A DNA stretch of 45,816 nt from Acetofilamentum sp. (lineage in GTDB: Bacteria; Bacteroidota; Bacteroidia; Bacteroidales; DYOH01). A program made the position numbers and the translations under genes. Within the stretch, counting starts at the first letter, position 1. Each line of letters begins with the position of its first letter. The DNA is taken from the NCBI GenBank assembly GCA_020720625.1, contig DYOH01000020.1, forward strand, positions 1 through 45,816, in the 5' to 3' direction. The notes under the pieces were generated by a model that was given only the letters and a program-made list of their open reading frames with translations, did not search any database and had not been told where the DNA came from. Positions 8,385 through 17,403 of this stretch are shown in pieces.

Positions 8385-9644
8385 TTAAGAGCCGAAATCG
8401 TCGAACATTACGTTCTCATCTGGTACACCCAAATCGTAGAGCATTTTTTTTACTGCTGCAATCATCATGGGTGGTCCACAAAGATAGTATTCAATATCTT
8501 CCGGCGACTCATGTTTGGAGAGATATTCGTCGTAAATAACTTGGTGAATAAATCCGGTTTTACCTGTCCAATTGTCTTCTTTCTTTGGTTCTGAAAGTGC
8601 AATAGTGAAATCGAAATTATCGTTTTCTGATTTAATTTCGTTGAAATCTGATTCGTAGAATACTTCTCTTCTTGAGCGGGCGCCATACCAATAGGTTGAT
8701 TTTCTATTGGTGCGATGTGTCTTATATTGGTCGAAAATATGCGAACGCATGGGCGCCATACCTGCACCTCCCCCAATAAACATCATTTCGTTATCGGTTT
8801 TGCGTATAAAGAATTCGCCGTAAGGACCGGAAATCATCACTTTGTCGCCAGGTTTGCGTGAGAAAATAAAGGAAGAACATATTCCCGGATTTACATCCAT
8901 GAAACCGCCTTTTGCTCTGTCCCACGGTGGGGTTGCAATACGAATATTCAGCATAATAATTTTGTTTTCTGCCGGATAGCTGGCCATTGAGTATGCTCTG
9001 TAGGTGGGTTCCGGATTTTTCATTTTCAAATCCCACATTTTAAACTGATCCCACTCTTCTTTGAATTGTTTTTCTACTTCGATGTCTTTTTTGAAATCAA
9101 CTTCGAGTGCCGGAACATCGATTTGGATATAGCCGCCCGATTGAAAGTCAAGTTCTTCTCCTTCGGGTAATTGCACTACAAATTCTTTGATAAAGGTGGC
9201 CACATTGTGGTTTGAGACTACTGTGCATTCCCATTTTTTGATTCCCATTACTTCGTGTGGAATACCTATGCTCATGTTGTCGCGGATTTTTACCTGACAA
9301 CCTAGTCGCCAGTTAGCTTGCTGTTCTTTTCGGCTAAAGAAGCCCTTCTCTGTTGGTAAAATTGAGCCACCGCCTTCAAACACCTGACATTTACACATAC
9401 CGCAACTTCCGCCTCCGCCACAAGCAGATGGCAAGAAAATTTTGTTCTCTGATAAGGCGCTTAGTATGGTGGTTCCGGGATTTACCTTGAGTTCCGAATC
9501 TCCATTAATTTTTAAAGTAACTTCGCCCTGCGGCATTAGTTTAGCTTTAGCAATTAATAGACCTATTACCAGAAGAAGTATTATTAATAAGAATACAACG
9601 ATTCCGGTTAATATAATTGTCGAGTTTAATCCAATTATAAACAT
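8385..9644 (-). CDS. nqrF: Na+-NQR subunit F (NADH dehydrogenase, 2Fe-2S and FAD)
   Basis: Electron-input subunit of the sodium-pumping NADH:quinone oxidoreductase, 419 residues. One N-terminal membrane anchor (about 9-32) is followed by a plant-type ferredoxin domain with 2Fe-2S ligands at C75, C81, C84 and C116 (CGGGGSCGMC...C). Then comes a ferredoxin-NADP reductase-like FAD module (YRAYSMAS), and an NAD-binding part beginning MMFIGGGAGMAPMRS and ending with the CGPPMM motif and the C-terminal FDDFG. All cofactor motifs are intact. It is the last gene of the operon, 21 bases after nqrE and directly followed by a terminator. Confidence 0.98.
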   Translation of the reverse strand: MFIIGLNSTIILTGIVVFLLIILLLVIGLLIAKAKLMPQGEVTLKINGDSELKVNPGTTILSALSENKIFLPSACGGGGSCGMCKCQVFEGGGSILPTEKGFFSRKEQQANWRLGCQVKIRDNMSIGIPHEVMGIKKWECTVVSNHNVATFIKEFVVQLPEGEELDFQSGGYIQIDVPALEVDFKKDIEVEKQFKEEWDQFKMWDLKMKNPEPTYRAYSMASYPAENKIIMLNIRIATPPWDRAKGGFMDVNPGICSSFIFSRKPGDKVMISGPYGEFFIRKTDNEMMFIGGGAGMAPMRSHIFDQYKTHRTNRKSTYWYGARSRREVFYESDFNEIKSENDNFDFTIALSEPKKEDNWTGKTGFIHQVIYDEYLSKHESPEDIEYYLCGPPMMIAAVKKMLYDLGVPDENVMFDDFGS

Positions 9645-9665
9645 GCTGTTTGTACTTAAGTTAGA

Positions 9666-10283
9666 TTATAATTTAATTCCCATAAAGGACATAAAGGCTA
9701 TCCCCATTAATCCGGTAACAATAAATGTAATTCCTATACCTCTTAATGGTGCCGGAACATTTGAATACCTTATTTTTTCGCGAATTGCTGCTAAACCTAC
9801 AATGGCCAAAAACCAACCCAATCCGGAACCTAATCCGAATGATGTGGCTTGCCAGATATTTTCGTATTCGCGCTCTTGCATAAATAGTGAACCTCCTAAA
9901 ATGGCACAGTTTACGGCAATAAGCGGTAAAAAGATTCCTAAGGAGTTATACAAGGCCGGAGCAAATTTTTCTACTATCATTTCCACGAGTTGCACCATGG
10001 ATGCAATAACAGCAATAAAAATGATAAAACTTAGAAAACTTAAGTCTACCTCTGCATAACTAGGGCTAATCCATGTTAAGGCTCCCTTTGATAGCAAGTG
10101 TTCTTGTATTAAATAATCAACTGGTACCGTAATGCCTAATACAAACATTACAGCCAGACCTAATCCTGCTGAAGTATCTACTGTTTTAGAGACGGCCAAA
10201 TATGAGCACATTCCTAAAAAGTATGCGAAAATCATATTGTCTATAAATATTGACTTGACAAATATGTTTAGTATTTCTTGCAT
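9666..10283 (-). CDS. nqrE: Na+-NQR subunit E
   Basis: Integral membrane subunit of Na+-NQR, 205 residues with about six hydrophobic segments. It contains the cysteine-bearing helices FLGMCSYLAVSK near residue 25 and IAVNCAILGG near 110. With the equivalent cysteines of NqrD these are known to hold an iron centre in the middle of the membrane, between NqrF and NqrC. Paralogous to NqrD and to the Rnf subunits; the position between nqrD and nqrF and the presence of nqrA identify it as Nqr rather than Rnf. The opposite strand also shows a 205-residue open frame over this gene, which is an antisense shadow. Confidence 0.98.
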   Translation of the reverse strand: MQEILNIFVKSIFIDNMIFAYFLGMCSYLAVSKTVDTSAGLGLAVMFVLGITVPVDYLIQEHLLSKGALTWISPSYAEVDLSFLSFIIFIAVIASMVQLVEMIVEKFAPALYNSLGIFLPLIAVNCAILGGSLFMQEREYENIWQATSFGLGSGLGWFLAIVGLAAIREKIRYSNVPAPLRGIGITFIVTGLMGIAFMSFMGIKL

Positions 10284-10306
10284 TTTATTTAATTTATGTG
10301 GTTAAA

Positions 10307-10930
10307 TTATTTTTTTTCAATAAGTTCTTTCATTTTTGAACGTTGCACCCAAATAAGTACTCCCACAATGATAAGTGCCATGGGGGGTAAAATAATCAAT
10401 CCATTATTCTGGTATCCCATTTCGTAAAAACTTTGAGGTATTACTTTTATTCCCCAGATAGTTCCTGCTCCAAATAGTTCTCTAATAAAGGCTACAATAA
10501 TCAGAATAATTCCATAACCTACACCATTTCCAATACCATCTATAAACGAGGGCAAGGGTTTATTTCCCATTGCAAATGCTTCTAGTCGTCCCATGATGAT
10601 ACAATTTGTAATTATTAATCCAACAAAAACCGATAATTGTTTGCTTACATCGTATACATAAGCTTTAAGTATCTGGTCTACAATTATTACAAGTGATGCA
10701 ATTACAACTAACTGAACAATTATTCTAATTCTTGATGGAATAGAATTTCTAAGTAGCGAAATAATCAGGTTCGCGAATCCGGTAACTAAGGTTACTGAAA
10801 CTGCCATTACAAAGGCCGCTTTTAATTGAACGGTAATGGCTAAGGCTGAACAAATTCCTAAAATCTGAACCAGAATAGGGTTGTCTATATTCAGCGGATT
10901 GACAAATAGTTTTAAATTTTTATTAGCCAT
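10307..10930 (-). CDS. nqrD: Na+-NQR subunit D
   Basis: Integral membrane subunit, 207 residues, mostly hydrophobic. The cysteine motifs [15 protein letters not shown] near residue 25 and [16 protein letters not shown] near 110 match those that coordinate the intramembrane iron centre with NqrE. The C-terminus has the [13 protein letters not shown] helix. It lies 6 bases after nqrC and 23 bases before nqrE, so it is co-transcribed. Confidence 0.98.
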   Translation of the reverse strand: MANKNLKLFVNPLNIDNPILVQILGICSALAITVQLKAAFVMAVSVTLVTGFANLIISLLRNSIPSRIRIIVQLVVIASLVIIVDQILKAYVYDVSKQLSVFVGLIITNCIIMGRLEAFAMGNKPLPSFIDGIGNGVGYGIILIIVAFIRELFGAGTIWGIKVIPQSFYEMGYQNNGLIILPPMALIIVGVLIWVQRSKMKELIEKK

Positions 10931-10936
10931 TGTGAA

Positions 10937-11653
10937 TTATTTTTTTTGGTTTTTAAAGTAGTTCTCATAAGGTGTAAGGCAATCTGATATCATTGCTTCC
11001 AGTCCTTTACTTGTAATTGTTCCTCCGGATATGGCATCAACTCCGTGTTCTAAATCGCCGGCAGCGGCGGCTGAGCCTTTTCCTCCTTTGTGCACAGTGA
11101 TGGATACAAAGTTTCCGTCTTTATTGAAAATTGTTTTTCCAAGAAAGGGTTCCTGAAACCAGCCTTGATTAATTTCCGCTCCCAAACCGGGTGTTTCGCC
11201 TTTGTGGTCGAAAACTGCTCCATATATGGTATTTAAGTCTGATTCCAATGCCAGATATCCCCAAATCGGTCCCCAAAGGCCTTTTCCTCTTAATGGAATA
11301 ATAAAGTATTGATTATCATTTTTTTTGCAAATGTATATGGGTAAATTTCTTGTATCGTGTGCTTTTGAAACTTCTTGTGCCATATTTAATTTAAATGCAT
11401 CAATTCCTTCTACTTTTTCTCCTTTTGAATTGACCACAAACGATGCGGTAATATACTTTGAGTACTCAGCTTCTGCGTTATTTGCATCTGCTTCTATTCC
11501 AACAGAGGCCAGAATATTCTGTTTTTTTTCAATTTCCACATTTTTGTCTTGTAATGGTTGAAGCGATATGGCCGTAAAAGATAAGGTTGCCGCTACTAAG
11601 ATTACCATTACCGAAGAATAAATGAAGATATATAAGTTGCTATTTGTATTCAT
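10937..11653 (-). CDS. nqrC: Na+-NQR subunit C, covalent FMN protein
   Basis: 238 residues with one N-terminal membrane helix (about 8-29) and a periplasmic FMN-binding domain. The ApbE flavinylation motif is DAISGGT near 206-212, so FMN should be linked through a phosphoester to T212. The usual motif is SGAT, and here Ala is replaced by Gly. The block GLWGPIWGYLAL near 125 and the GETPGLGAEI region near 150 are family hallmarks. It lies 11 bases after nqrB and 6 bases before nqrD. It is shorter than the roughly 255-residue proteobacterial protein. Confidence 0.97.
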   Translation of the reverse strand: MNTNSNLYIFIYSSVMVILVAATLSFTAISLQPLQDKNVEIEKKQNILASVGIEADANNAEAEYSKYITASFVVNSKGEKVEGIDAFKLNMAQEVSKAHDTRNLPIYICKKNDNQYFIIPLRGKGLWGPIWGYLALESDLNTIYGAVFDHKGETPGLGAEINQGWFQEPFLGKTIFNKDGNFVSITVHKGGKGSAAAAGDLEHGVDAISGGTITSKGLEAMISDCLTPYENYFKNQKK

Positions 11654-11664
11654 TTTATCTCTTT

Positions 11665-12861
11665 TTATGCTTGTTTTACTTTTACGCGGCTTAATCTTTT
11701 GCTAATATGTGCTTTAACTATATAATGGTCGATTAATGGTGCAAAAGCATTCATTAACAGAATGGCCAGCATCATGCCTTCCGGATAAGCCGGATTTAAT
11801 ACCCGCACCAGGATGGCAATAAATCCTATCAAAAATCCATAAAACCATTTTCCCTTTTCGGTTTGGGTAGCAGTTACCGGGTCGGTGGCCATAAAAACGG
11901 CTCCGAATGCAAATCCTCCCAGTACAAGATGTTCCCACCAAGGTAGTGTCATGTATACATTGGTTTCGGTAGCAAACGTATTGAGCAATAGACCCATAGC
12001 TGCACCTCCCAAAAATACCGAAAGTATTATTTTCCAATTTCCAATTCCGGTTGCAATTATTATTATGGCGCCGAGCAGTATCATCAGGGTGCTGGTTTCT
12101 CCTACCGAACCGGGAATCCAACCCATAAAGGCATCAAAGGCGCTCCATTTGGCATGGTAGGCATCCAGGTTTCCGATTGCAGCTGCGGCATCTCCTAGTG
12201 GAGTTGCGCCTGTTATTCCGTCGGCTAATTTGCCATTGGCCATTATTTCATCAAAATCTGATGTCCAAACTATTGTACCCGACATTTTAGTGGGGTAGGC
12301 AAAGAATAAAATTGCGCGTGTTAATAAGGCTGGGTTGAAAACATTCATTCCTGTGCCTCCAAATACTTCTTTTCCAAATACAACAGCTAGTATCGAAGAG
12401 ACTGCCACCATCCAAAGGGGAACGTCTACAGGCACAATCATTGGAATCAGAAGACCCGAAACCAAAAATCCTTCTTCTATTTCTTTTTGTTTGATATACA
12501 CAAATAAAAATTCGGTTCCCAAACCGGCTGCATAGGCTACTATAATTAATGGAATAGTTTTCCATAAACCGTGGTTGAATTCATTCCAGAATGATGCATC
12601 TGACATTCCTTGTGCAAGATAATGTTGGTAGCCCAAGTTCCACATTCCGAAAATTAATGCAGGTAAAAGGGCAATAATTACCACCGACATTGTTCTTTTT
12701 AAATCGATGGCATCGCGTATGTGTGCGCCTTTTTTGGGTGCAGTTTCGCCTAATACAAATAAGAAAGTTTCAAAACTTTCGAATACTGGCATCCACTTTT
12801 CGTACTTTGCACCTTTCTCAAAGTTTTTTTTCAGATTCGCAACGTAATTTTTTAATCCCAT
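11665..12861 (-). CDS. nqrB: Na+-NQR subunit B, covalent FMN and riboflavin protein
   Basis: 398-residue integral membrane subunit that carries the sodium pathway and the quinone-side flavins. The flavinylation motif DGITGATPL ends with T220, the expected FMN-linked threonine. Other family blocks are EEGFLVSGLLIPMIVPVDVPLW near 129-150, FGGTGMNVFNPALLTRAILFFAYP near 167-190, and the C-terminal ATDPVTATQTEKGKW stretch. It starts 17 bases after nqrA. There is no sign of truncation. Confidence 0.98.
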   Translation of the reverse strand: MGLKNYVANLKKNFEKGAKYEKWMPVFESFETFLFVLGETAPKKGAHIRDAIDLKRTMSVVIIALLPALIFGMWNLGYQHYLAQGMSDASFWNEFNHGLWKTIPLIIVAYAAGLGTEFLFVYIKQKEIEEGFLVSGLLIPMIVPVDVPLWMVAVSSILAVVFGKEVFGGTGMNVFNPALLTRAILFFAYPTKMSGTIVWTSDFDEIMANGKLADGITGATPLGDAAAAIGNLDAYHAKWSAFDAFMGWIPGSVGETSTLMILLGAIIIIATGIGNWKIILSVFLGGAAMGLLLNTFATETNVYMTLPWWEHLVLGGFAFGAVFMATDPVTATQTEKGKWFYGFLIGFIAILVRVLNPAYPEGMMLAILLMNAFAPLIDHYIVKAHISKRLSRVKVKQA

Positions 12862-12878
12862 GGATAAAGTTTTTCTAA

Positions 12879-14228
12879 TTAATTAAATTCTTTAATCATT
12901 AATTCAATGCCTTTTCTTACAATGGCTTGCACTGGTGTTTTTGATGTGCACACTACTTCGCATAGGGCGAGTTCTTCTTCGGCAATTTCGTAAATTCCTA
13001 ATTGCTCCATCAAATCAATATCCTCAATGATTATGGCTTTCAGTAAATGAACGGGCAAAATATCCATTGGCACTACTTTTTCGTATTGTCCGGTTACTAC
13101 AAACGGGCGATGACCTCCGCGCAAATTAGAATCCAGTCGGTATTCTTTATTGGGTGTTAGCCATGACAAAAAGGAGCGCGACATGCTGAATTTTCCAAAT
13201 CCTGGTGTGGCCCAACCAAATAGTTCGGGTTCGTTGCCTTCGGGGATTACAGTTAATTGCGAATCATAAAAACCCAAATAGTTATCGGCGCTCACTTTTG
13301 AGCCACTCAGAACATTTCCGCTTATAATGCGGTTGTTTTCTCCAAGCGTTTTTTCATGCAATAATTCTTTTAATCCGGCACCAATAATGCATTTATGGTA
13401 TTGTGGGTCTTTAACTTCTGATCCACAAATGGCAATCGTTCTTTCAAAATTTACTTTTCCGGTAAGAAATAAATGGCCAATGTTTACAACATCCTGAACA
13501 TTTACATACCATACAACTTCTCCTTTGTTTACGGCATCGAGATGGTGTATTTGCACACCAACTGCTCCTGCCGGATGGGGGCCATCAAAATAAACTTTTT
13601 CTGCGTTTTCTGTTCTGTCAAAAATGTTGTTTGTTATTTTGGCATCTAATCCCAGATAAGTTTTTCCACTGGTAAGTTTACTGATGGCGTTTATTCCGGT
13701 TTGAAAGGTATCCATTTTGTCTTGCAGGATAAACTGATAATCGGGCGCCAAGGGTGCGGAATCGAAGGTGGATACAAATATGGATTTGGGGCTATGCTGT
13801 GGATTGGCCACGATGGCATAAGGCCTTTGTCTGATAAATGTCCAGTTTCCGCTTTCCAGAAGATTTTTTGTGATATCTTCTTTTGATAATTGCAGTGGAT
13901 TTGCTTTCGTAAAATCCAAACTTTCGTTTTTTCCGTCGGACTCTATTACAACCTCCAGGATTCTACGGCGTTCGCCTCTGTTTACAGCTACTACTTTTCC
14001 ACTTACAGGCGAAGTATATTTTACTTCGGGATTGTATTTATCAGAAAATAGTTCTGTTCCGGCTTTTACATCCTGATCTACCTTTGCAGATAGTTTTGGA
14101 GTCAGACCCGGAAAATCAGAAGGTTTTAGCGCATAACCGGAAGATAATTTCGCTGATGCAAGCTTTGGCTGTGGCTTGCCTTGCAAGCGAATATCAAGCC
14201 CTTTTTTTAGCTTAATAACCTTTGTCAT
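12879..14228 (-). CDS. nqrA: Na+-NQR subunit A
   Basis: Peripheral subunit of Na+-NQR, implicated in ubiquinone/menaquinone binding, first gene of the operon. The start is placed at ATG 14228 (MTKVIKLKKGLDIRLQGKP), giving 449 residues, the usual length and the usual N-terminus. An in-frame ATG at 14297 lies upstream of the -7 promoter element at 14267-14274 and cannot be used by that transcript. Recognisable blocks include SPVSGKVVAVNRGERR, RQRPYAIVANP and the central PHPAGAVGVQIHHLDAVNKGEVVW. The C-terminus ends at a short 17-base gap before nqrB. Confidence 0.97.
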   Translation of the reverse strand: MTKVIKLKKGLDIRLQGKPQPKLASAKLSSGYALKPSDFPGLTPKLSAKVDQDVKAGTELFSDKYNPEVKYTSPVSGKVVAVNRGERRRILEVVIESDGKNESLDFTKANPLQLSKEDITKNLLESGNWTFIRQRPYAIVANPQHSPKSIFVSTFDSAPLAPDYQFILQDKMDTFQTGINAISKLTSGKTYLGLDAKITNNIFDRTENAEKVYFDGPHPAGAVGVQIHHLDAVNKGEVVWYVNVQDVVNIGHLFLTGKVNFERTIAICGSEVKDPQYHKCIIGAGLKELLHEKTLGENNRIISGNVLSGSKVSADNYLGFYDSQLTVIPEGNEPELFGWATPGFGKFSMSRSFLSWLTPNKEYRLDSNLRGGHRPFVVTGQYEKVVPMDILPVHLLKAIIIEDIDLMEQLGIYEIAEEELALCEVVCTSKTPVQAIVRKGIELMIKEFN

Positions 14229-14266
14229 ATTTTTAAATTGTTTAATGCTGTGTTTAATTGAGCTTT

Positions 14267-14298
14267 CAAATGTAGTTAGTTTGATTTTTTCTAACAAG
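14267..14298 (-). promoter_or_regulatory. nqrA: Promoter of the nqrABCDEF operon
   Basis: On the minus strand, CTTG at about 14295-14298 is followed after 20 bases by TACATTTG (14267-14274), matching the TTG-N20-TAnnTTTG consensus. This gives a leader of about 35-40 bases before the nqrA ATG. The remaining 14299-14443 is AT-rich spacer with no gene that I can see. Confidence 0.75.
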
Positions 14299-14443
14299 TT
14301 TATATATAGCTTTAAATATATAAATGACTTTTTGATGCATTGACTTAAATTATTCTATGACTGTATTTTACTGAATTTAGCGTGTTCTTAAACATTTATT
14401 TTAACAAAAAATTAGGATTTTTTAATCGTAATTTATAATTAGT

Positions 14444-15244
14444 CTAAATTCCTTTTTCATTTTGTTCTATTTTTTTGGCTTCATCCCATATTTCGTCCAT
14501 CTCTGCTAATGTCATGTTTTTTAATTCTTTACCTATTTTTATTGTTTTGCTTTCTAGGTAATTAAATCGCCTGATAAATTTTTGGTTGGTTTTTTCTAAT
14601 GCATCATCGGGATTTATTTCGTATAAGCGGGCTGCATTTATTAAACTAAAAAGTAAATCGCCAAATTCTTCTTCAGCATGCTCCTGATGGTGGTTTTGCA
14701 TTTCATACTGAAATTCGTTTAATTCCTCTTTTACTTTTTCCCAAACTTGTTCTTTCTCGTCCCAATCGAATCCCACTCCGCGTGCTTTGTCTTGTAGTCT
14801 GAAGGCTTTTATGATACTTGGCACTGCCTTGGGTATGCCGGATAAAACAGATTTATTGCCATCTTTTTCTTTTAGCTTTAGTTCTTCCCAGTTTTGCGAT
14901 ACTTCTTCTTTGTTTTCTACAGGAGTATTGCCGTAGATATGTGGATGGCGGTAAATTAGTTTTTCGGCAAGGCTGTTTATTACGTCGGCAATATCAAATT
15001 TTTTTTCTTCGCTGGCAATTTTGCTGTAAAAAATGAGATGGAGTAAAACATCTCCAAGCTCTTTTTTTATGGCATCCCAGTTATTTTGCTGAATGGCTTC
15101 GGATAGTTCGTAAACTTCTTCGATTGTAAGTGTTCTCAGACTTTCTTTTGTTTGAACGCTATCCCAAGGGCAATCGGCCCTTAGCTCGTCCATTATGTTT
15201 AGAATTCGCTCAAAGGATTGTTTTTTTTGCTCTATGTTGTTCAT
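14444..15244 (-). CDS. mazG: Nucleoside triphosphate pyrophosphohydrolase MazG
   Basis: Hydrolyses (d)NTPs to NMP and PPi, a house-cleaning enzyme also linked to (p)ppGpp control. 266 residues, matching the two-domain E. coli MazG length. The N-terminal LRADCPWDSVQTKESLRTLTIEEVYEL block (about 17-43) and the EExxE...ExxD metal motifs are seen twice: EEVYELSEAI with KKELGDVLLHL, and KEELNEF with EEEFGDLLFSLINAARL in the C-terminal domain. Between them lies HPHIYG and the KARGVGFDWDE segment typical of MazG. Its ATG overlaps the stop of the preceding gene by four bases (ATGA), implying translational coupling. Confidence 0.96.
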   Translation of the reverse strand: MNNIEQKKQSFERILNIMDELRADCPWDSVQTKESLRTLTIEEVYELSEAIQQNNWDAIKKELGDVLLHLIFYSKIASEEKKFDIADVINSLAEKLIYRHPHIYGNTPVENKEEVSQNWEELKLKEKDGNKSVLSGIPKAVPSIIKAFRLQDKARGVGFDWDEKEQVWEKVKEELNEFQYEMQNHHQEHAEEEFGDLLFSLINAARLYEINPDDALEKTNQKFIRRFNYLESKTIKIGKELKNMTLAEMDEIWDEAKKIEQNEKGI

Positions 15245-15537
15245 TTTTTATAGTTTATGGCGTTTAACGACCAGGCCTCCGGTTTTCCGTTAAACCACTG
15301 TTTGGTGGTATTCCATGTATTTTTAAAAAATTCCGAATTTCTATAATCATTCAGGTCTTGCTCGGTTTTCCAATGACTGTGTGTAAAGAAAATTTGCGGA
15401 TTATTTACATCCTGCAATATTTCCAGGTAGCTACAACCATTAAACAACCTTATTTCGTTGGCAATGGATTTTTCGAAAGTCTTGAACTTTTCTATGTGTT
15501 CATCACTAAAACTTAGTTTTACAAATCTGATTATCAT
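15241..15537 (-). CDS. ABM-domain protein (putative quinol monooxygenase type)
   Basis: 98-residue protein that fits the antibiotic-biosynthesis-monooxygenase/dimeric alpha-beta barrel fold: an N-terminal strand MIIRFVKLSFS, a helix rich in charged residues, GCSYLEILQDVNNPQIFFTHSHWKTEQDLNDYRNSEFF as the central strand-strand-helix block, and a final strand. Members act as small monooxygenases or as ligand-binding proteins, and function cannot be assigned here. It overlaps its neighbours on both sides by four bases (ATGA) and so forms a tightly coupled operon with the SAM-hydrolase-like gene upstream and mazG downstream. Confidence 0.8.
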   Translation of the reverse strand: MIIRFVKLSFSDEHIEKFKTFEKSIANEIRLFNGCSYLEILQDVNNPQIFFTHSHWKTEQDLNDYRNSEFFKNTWNTTKQWFNGKPEAWSLNAINYKK

Positions 15538-16304
15538 GAAAATATTATTCTTATGGTTTGTTGTATACTGATATTGATAAGCTCAGCTAATTTACCTTTA
15601 TTTATGGCTATTTCTAATAGATTGGCCGAATTAAAAAAAGCTGTCATTTCGCCCGGATCTACTGAATTGTAGGATTTTGACAATTCTTTTATTTTGTAAT
15701 AATTTGTTCCGGGGTAGATTGTAAAATTTCTTGATTTTCTTACTTGTTCAAATAGCGCTATATCGATATTGCTTATTATGTTTCCGTAGGAATCTATGTA
15801 TATAACCTGCCCCTCTATTGTGTTTTCAGAATAATTGGCTAAATAGGGGTACATGGTATATAGTTCTTCTTTGCGAAGGGCTATTTCTTTGATATCTTTT
15901 TTCTGCAAGATATGTATGGCTGCAGGCACAAAGATTTCTATGGCCGGAAATATGCTTTCTCGGCTGTTTTTTAATTCATAAATTTCCTTGTCTTTGTCGT
16001 ATAGTATGAGGGTTAAGATGCCATTATCAGCACTAATAAAGTATTGATTGCATGATTTTACCAATACATGTCCGGTATTTTTTTTCTTCTCCGAATCTAC
16101 GCAAATAAGGTGAATGGTATTTTCCGGAAAACGTGAAAAAACATTTGCTACTACAAAACTGGCGTTGAGAATATTAAAATGTGGTATACTATGCGAAATA
16201 TCAACAATTTGCAAATCAGGAAATGATGATAATAATCCTGCTTTAACAATGGCTGCGTAATAATCCTGGTTTTGCCAATCGGTAGTGAGTGTTACAATGG
16301 CCAT
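15534..16304 (-). CDS. SAM hydrolase-like protein (DUF62, SAM hydroxide adenosyltransferase family)
   Basis: 256 residues. Family members convert S-adenosylmethionine to adenosine and methionine using water. N-terminal VTLTTDWQNQDYYAAIVKAGL, VDISHSIPHFNILNASFVV and HLICVDSE are recognisable, followed by the FISADNGILTLIL segment and FVPAAIHIL, which holds the catalytic-region His. The Arg normally found a few residues after the conserved Asp (VDPGVG..R) is not evident: the stretch here is VDSEKKKNTGHV. Catalytic activity is therefore uncertain. It is the first gene of a coupled three-gene unit with the ABM protein and mazG, divergent from phoH. Confidence 0.85.
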   Translation of the reverse strand: MAIVTLTTDWQNQDYYAAIVKAGLLSSFPDLQIVDISHSIPHFNILNASFVVANVFSRFPENTIHLICVDSEKKKNTGHVLVKSCNQYFISADNGILTLILYDKDKEIYELKNSRESIFPAIEIFVPAAIHILQKKDIKEIALRKEELYTMYPYLANYSENTIEGQVIYIDSYGNIISNIDIALFEQVRKSRNFTIYPGTNYYKIKELSKSYNSVDPGEMTAFFNSANLLEIAINKGKLAELINISIQQTIRIIFS

Positions 16305-16389
16305 TTAGCTTTTTATTAAATATTATCGCTTCCTTTTTTTTAATACTTTGGAAATTTGTATTAATTTGCAGCAAAATTAAAGATAATTT

Positions 16390-17391
16390 ATGACCGAAAA
16401 AATTATTTATTTGAACCATATCGACCCTGTTTTGATTTACGGAATTAATGATATTAAACTTGAACGAATTAAAAATTTTTTCCCTAAACTTAAAATTGTT
16501 GCCCGTGGCGAAATAATGAAAATTGCTGGTGATGTTTCGGAAGTTGCCCGTTTTGAAGAGAAAATTAATAAAGTTGTAGAGCATTTTCAAAAGTTTAATA
16601 GTTTAACCGAAGTTCAGTTTGAAGAGCTTTTTTTTAATAATTCCTTTGAAGTGAGTCAGGCTCAGGAAAATCCCGATGTAATTATTTATACTACTACCGG
16701 TAGACAAATAAAGGCCCGTAATAAAACCCAGAAAATAATGATTGAGGCCGCCCACGAAAACGATTTGCTTTTTGCTATTGGTCCATCGGGTACCGGTAAA
16801 ACATATATGGCTATTGCTTTGGCTGTGAGAGCACTTAAAAACCGCGAAGTCCGTAAAATTATTCTAACTCGTCCGGCGGTGGAGGCGGGGGAGCATCTGG
16901 GTTTTTTACCCGGTGATATGAAAGATAAGCTTGACCCTTATTTACAGCCCCTTTACGACGCTTTGCACGATATGATACCACCAAAACGCCTGGCCGATTA
17001 TATGGAAGATAATATTATTCAGATTGCTCCTTTGGCTTTTATGCGGGGCAGGACCCTCGATAATGCCTTTGTAATTCTTGATGAGGCCCAGAATGCAACT
17101 GTGAACCAGCTTAAGATGTTTCTTACCCGTATGGGGGCAAACTCTAAATTTGTTGTTACCGGAGATTTAACCCAAATTGATTTGCCCAATAGAAGAAACT
17201 CAGGGTTAGTGCATTCTCAGCGTATTTTGGGCGGAATTCATGGAATTGCTATTATTAAATTTGAAGTTGCAGATATTGTGCGGCACCAATTGGTGAAGCA
17301 TATTGTGCAGGCTTATGATAAATTGCAGGAAGAAATGCAAGCCGAAAATTTGGCTGCCAGAATACAAAGAGAAGAGATGAATTCCTTATAA
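16390..17391 (+). CDS. phoH: PhoH-like ATPase
   Basis: 333-residue P-loop ATPase of the PhoH/RNA-helicase-like superfamily, linked in other bacteria to RNA metabolism and phosphate stress. An N-terminal 110-residue KH-like region is followed by Walker A GPSGTGKT near 132-139, the RPAVEAGEHLGFLPGDM segment with the KLDPYLQPLYDAL block, Walker B AFVILDEAQNAT near 227-237, and a VVTGDLTQIDLP sensor motif near 255. This domain order matches PhoH rather than the shorter PhoH2. purC starts 12 bases after the stop, so the two are co-transcribed. The promoter is not clear; a near-consensus element may lie around 16362-16372. Confidence 0.95.
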   Translation: MTEKIIYLNHIDPVLIYGINDIKLERIKNFFPKLKIVARGEIMKIAGDVSEVARFEEKINKVVEHFQKFNSLTEVQFEELFFNNSFEVSQAQENPDVIIYTTTGRQIKARNKTQKIMIEAAHENDLLFAIGPSGTGKTYMAIALAVRALKNREVRKIILTRPAVEAGEHLGFLPGDMKDKLDPYLQPLYDALHDMIPPKRLADYMEDNIIQIAPLAFMRGRTLDNAFVILDEAQNATVNQLKMFLTRMGANSKFVVTGDLTQIDLPNRRNSGLVHSQRILGGIHGIAIIKFEVADIVRHQLVKHIVQAYDKLQEEMQAENLAARIQREEMNSL

Positions 17392-17403
17392 AATTTTGAT
17401 GTA

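Noticed and set aside
9442-10059. 205-codon open frame on the plus strand
   Set aside because: It is antisense to nqrE and the start of nqrF, which are unmistakable; the predicted product has no coherent domain.
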